From Faecalispora jeddahensis (GTDB taxonomy: Bacteria; Bacillota; Clostridia; Oscillospirales; Acutalibacteraceae), in assembly GCF_000577335.1 (NCBI RefSeq), contig NZ_CBYL010000006.1:59342-123341 (forward strand): a stretch of DNA of 64,000 nucleotides, read 5' to 3'. Shown here piece by piece: positions 61,456-64,000 of the stretch. Numbering within the stretch: position 1 is the first letter of the stretch; each line of letters opens with the position of its first letter. The position numbers and the translations under genes were made by a program. Below the pieces are notes generated by a model that was not told the origin of the DNA, searched no databases, and saw nothing but the letters and a program-made list of their open reading frames with translations.

Positions 61456-63330
61456 ATGGGAAAAGGACAAAAAGCCACAGTCATTGTCTTGATCTGTGGC
61501 GCTTTTTTATCGGTGCTGAATCAAACGCTAATGAATCCGGCCATCCCCTCGGTTATGGCCGAACTGAACATAACCGCGGCCACCGCACAGTGGCTCGTTT
61601 CTGGCTTTACTTTAGTCAACGCCATTGTCGTGGCTGTTTCAGCGTTTTTAATGGATCGATTTTCAACAAGGAAACTGTTTATCGCCGTTTTCAGCTTATT
61701 TTTTGTCGGCAGTCTGCTTGCGGCTTGGGGGATTAACTTTCCTGTTCTGCTCGCCGGACGTATCTTGCAGGCGATCTGTGCGGGCGTTATGCTGCCAATG
61801 TCAATGACTGTGCTGCTCCTTATCTTTCCCCACGAAAAACGGGGCAGCGCAATGGGAATGTACAACTTCGTCATCATGTTTGCGCCCGCAATGGGCCCCG
61901 CGATTTCGGGCATACTCACAGATATCACAGGCTGGCATACCATGTTTCTGATTATGGCGGGGCTGGCGGCAATCATCATCCTTGTTGCAACCTTCGTGAT
62001 GAAAAATTCCGGCAAGACAAAGTCTGTGTCTCTGGATAAAATGTCCGTCGCGGAATCGTCATTGGGGCTCTTTTGTCTGCTTTACGGCTTTTCTATACTC
62101 GATAAGATGGAAACCCTGCCTGCCGCAGTGATCTTGATTGCTTTGGGCGCCGGAATACTTTTTCTTTTTGCACGACGTCAGTTTCGGCTTGCAGAGCCAT
62201 TTTTAGAGCTTCGGGTATTCCTGGACAAGCAGTTCCGGTACGGAATCGTGATTTCCATGCTGATTTCAGCATCCCTTGCGGCAGTATCCCTCACCCTTCC
62301 CATCTATATCCAGACTGTACGCGGATTTTCGGCCACCATTTCCGGATTGGTCATGGTTCCCGGCTCGATTTTAGGAGCAATCGGGGGATATTTTGCGGGC
62401 AATTTACACGATAAATTCGGGGCACGGTACCTTTCGATTGCAGGGGTATCCTTGCTGTCACTCGGTTCGCTGGGAATGGCTATGTGGGGATTTGACACCC
62501 CAATTGTATTAATGATTATTGTTTACTGTGCCCGTTCTTTTGGATTGATGCTTGCCAATACGCCGATCAACATCTGGTCAATCGGCAATCTGCCGGATGA
62601 GATTCTGCATCACGGCAACGCGGTGTCAAGCGCCATGCGTCAAGTTGCCTCTACCTTTGGCGTTGCCCTTATGGTATCGGCCATGTCACTCGCTACAAAT
62701 TTGTTTGGCGGTGACAATTCGGCAAAGTCACAGCTAATCGGGATTCACGCCGCGTTTTATCTCAGCATCGTCATTGCTGTTATCAGCCTTATCGTGGTCA
62801 TTGTTAAGGTGAAAGACCGCAAAAAGACGGATGTTGTTTCGGAAAGCAGAATTGTATCAGAGCTTGACGCAGCCATGCACTCGGATCCTTACACGGTATC
62901 GTCCGGCGATTCCATTGAACGCGTGATTGAAAAATTCATCGAATACCGCACAAGCGGGCTGCCTGTCATCGACAGCAGCAGGCACATTATCGGCTATGTA
63001 TCGGATGGGGATGTTCTGCGGTATATGGCAAGGCAGGATGTGCATGTTGTCGGGGAATCCTTTTCTTATGTGCTGCCGGACAACGAAGAGTTTGTGTCCA
63101 AAGCCAAGGAGGTTTTGCAAAAAAACATATTGGAAATCGCAACAAAGCACACAATAACCGTGGAATTTATCACCCCGTTGTCGGAGGTCTGTCGACTGTT
63201 TTACGAACATAAGCTGAGCAAAATCCCGGTAACGCAAAACGGCGTTCTTGTGGGAACGATCAGCAGGGGCGACACGATGCGTTACCTGATGAAAAAATTG
63301 TCGTTTCACACGGAGTGCAAAACGAATTGA
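61456..63330 (+). CDS. MFS transporter (DHA2 type) fused to a CBS-domain pair
   Basis: A 624-residue protein. Residues 1-460 form an EmrB-like major facilitator with about 12-14 helices (FLSVLNQTLMNPAIPSVM, QWLVSGFTL, GRILQAICAGVMLPMSM, GWHTMFLIMAG). Residues ~475-615 are two CBS motifs (MHSDPYTVSSGDSIERVIEKF with YVSDGDVLRYM, and ITPLSEVCRLFYEHKLSKIP with ISRGDTMRYL). CBS pairs bind adenine nucleotides and could gate the carrier. AAAGGAA precedes the ATG at 61456. Drug or metabolite export is likely; substrate unknown. Confidence 0.9.
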   Translation: MGKGQKATVIVLICGAFLSVLNQTLMNPAIPSVMAELNITAATAQWLVSGFTLVNAIVVAVSAFLMDRFSTRKLFIAVFSLFFVGSLLAAWGINFPVLLAGRILQAICAGVMLPMSMTVLLLIFPHEKRGSAMGMYNFVIMFAPAMGPAISGILTDITGWHTMFLIMAGLAAIIILVATFVMKNSGKTKSVSLDKMSVAESSLGLFCLLYGFSILDKMETLPAAVILIALGAGILFLFARRQFRLAEPFLELRVFLDKQFRYGIVISMLISASLAAVSLTLPIYIQTVRGFSATISGLVMVPGSILGAIGGYFAGNLHDKFGARYLSIAGVSLLSLGSLGMAMWGFDTPIVLMIIVYCARSFGLMLANTPINIWSIGNLPDEILHHGNAVSSAMRQVASTFGVALMVSAMSLATNLFGGDNSAKSQLIGIHAAFYLSIVIAVISLIVVIVKVKDRKKTDVVSESRIVSELDAAMHSDPYTVSSGDSIERVIEKFIEYRTSGLPVIDSSRHIIGYVSDGDVLRYMARQDVHVVGESFSYVLPDNEEFVSKAKEVLQKNILEIATKHTITVEFITPLSEVCRLFYEHKLSKIPVTQNGVLVGTISRGDTMRYLMKKLSFHTECKTN

Positions 63331-63514
63331 GAAAAGGCGTTACAGAAACGATCTGCCGTATACACGGTCTGCCCGAACTCAATGCCGCTTTTCCTTTTCC
63401 CCACAGATATTCGGCCTGTGTGCCTTCGTGACGGAATGTGTTTCAATATCCATTTCACATGTTCCGGAATTGTGCGCAAACAGGATACAAAAGGACAAAT
63501 TTGAAATAGAACGC

Positions 63515-63557
63515 AAAAGCCCCCAGATACGGAGATATTCCGCATCTGGGAGCTTTT
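63515..63557 (+). terminator. Terminator of the MFS-CBS operon
   Basis: AAAAGC, CCCAGAT and CGGA pair with TCCG, ATCTGGG and GCTTTT, followed by TT. The 180 bp before it hold no gene that I can support. Confidence 0.82.
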
Positions 63558-63600
63558 TGATACAGTAAAAATTCGGCACGGCAAAGCAGCCGGCGGAAGT

Positions 63601-63801
63601 TTAAAAAGGAACAGCCTCTGGCGGAGTACCCCCTTCGGGAATCTGCTGTTCGGGCAAAGCATCTGATTCGGGGGATTGGTGAAACCGGCTATCCTTTTTA
63701 TTTACCGTGAGATGAGCGATCCAGAGGTTGAGAAGTAAAGAAACGACTCCGGTGTGATCCGTATCCTGCATTCTCAAGTATGTATTTCGGGGCAAAATCA
63801 C
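63601..63801 (-). CDS. Doubtful small hypothetical protein
   Basis: A frame of 66 codons from GTG 63801 (or 56 from ATG 63771). It has a hydrophobic stretch (VVSLLLNLWIAHLTV) and a Pro/Glu-rich tail. No family is recognised and the ribosome binding site is weak. It follows the partial gene at 63838 and may be its operon partner or chance. Confidence 0.3.
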   Translation of the reverse strand: MILPRNTYLRMQDTDHTGVVSLLLNLWIAHLTVNKKDSRFHQSPESDALPEQQIPEGGTPPEAVPF

Positions 63802-63837
63802 CTGTAACGGATGAGTCTGCCCCGAACTGATGATTTC

Positions 63838-64000
63838 TTAGAAGATCATTGCTCCTACAATACCAAAGACCAAAGCGCTGGAAACAAGGGTGATAATCTG
63901 TGGGATACAGCTGTCCTGAATATGGTCGTGCTGCCCGTCGGCATTCAGACCAGCCGTCGGCCCCAAGGTGGAATCGGAAGCAGGGGAACCCGCCTCGCCC
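63838..64000 (-). CDS. Hypothetical membrane protein, C-terminal part
   Basis: The minus strand is open from the right edge to a TAA at 63838. The last 54 residues are a Gly/Ser/Asp-rich hydrophilic segment (GEAGSPASDSTLGPTAGLN) followed by one hydrophobic helix (IITLVSSALVFGIVGAMIF) at the very C-terminus. The rest lies outside the window, so no function can be given. A GGGGCA/TGCCCC hairpin (63789-63823) follows it. Confidence 0.5.
   Translation of the reverse strand, partial: GEAGSPASDSTLGPTAGLNADGQHDHIQDSCIPQIITLVSSALVFGIVGAMIF

Overview
The window looks like a chromosomal segment of an anaerobic, low-to-mid-GC Firmicute of class Clostridia, probably Oscillospirales (an inference from gene content, not from a marker tree). 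Supporting signs are a Tn4451-type mobilisable element, acetate kinase, a rubredoxin-flavoprotein, PdxR with PdxST, strong AGGAGG ribosome binding sites, TTGACA/TATAAT promoters with 17-bp spacers, and intrinsic terminators after most operons.

Layout. Positions 1-5066 are the right part of a mobilisable transposon: a partial XRE regulator, a DUF6076 protein, MobC, a relaxase, a TnpW-like protein and a large serine recombinase. Positions 5190-16095 are ordinary chromosome: aldo/keto reductase, a DUF378 protein behind a three-copy repeat, ackA, tmcAL, a uracil-type permease, a flavin reductase-rubredoxin, rarA, glyA and nth. A tRNA-Ala(CGC) at 16199 is followed by a duplicated tRNA 3' end, which looks like an integration scar. 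Next come a yybP-ykoY (manganese) riboswitch with its P2-type ATPase, an AraC/EamA pair, pdxR divergent from pdxST, and smaller housekeeping genes up to a MscS-type channel (28524-29768).

Positions 30437-45573 hold an unusual catabolic-looking locus. A polar amino acid-type ABC transporter plus a UroD/MtaA-like protein, and an IlvD/Edd dehydratase coupled to an alpha/beta-hydrolase-fold protein, read leftwards. A RpiR regulator, a second alpha/beta-hydrolase-fold paralogue, a GltS-type symporter, a membrane-anchored tandem nitrilase and a DUF6282 hydrolase read rightwards. Three promoters in it share an extended TTGAYTTATT sequence, which suggests joint control. Both hydrolase-fold proteins carry Gly where the nucleophile should be, and the second nitrilase domain lacks its catalytic Cys. 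The substrate is unknown.

Positions 45777-52924 hold small regulators, pncB, a GNAT protein, the RNase P RNA, and larC-larE for the nickel-pincer cofactor behind a structured leader RNA. Positions 53070-60602 form a compact zinc-starvation locus: znuA plus a zinc-ribbon protein, znuCB, zur, zinc-free paralogues of S14 and L33, a His-rich COG0523 GTPase, an L,D-transpeptidase and a second COG0523 GTPase. Four copies of a 19-bp inverted repeat (GCAAAYG-N4-GCATTTGC type) mark its promoters and very probably are Zur operators. The window ends with a MarR-controlled MFS transporter fused to CBS domains and a partial membrane protein.
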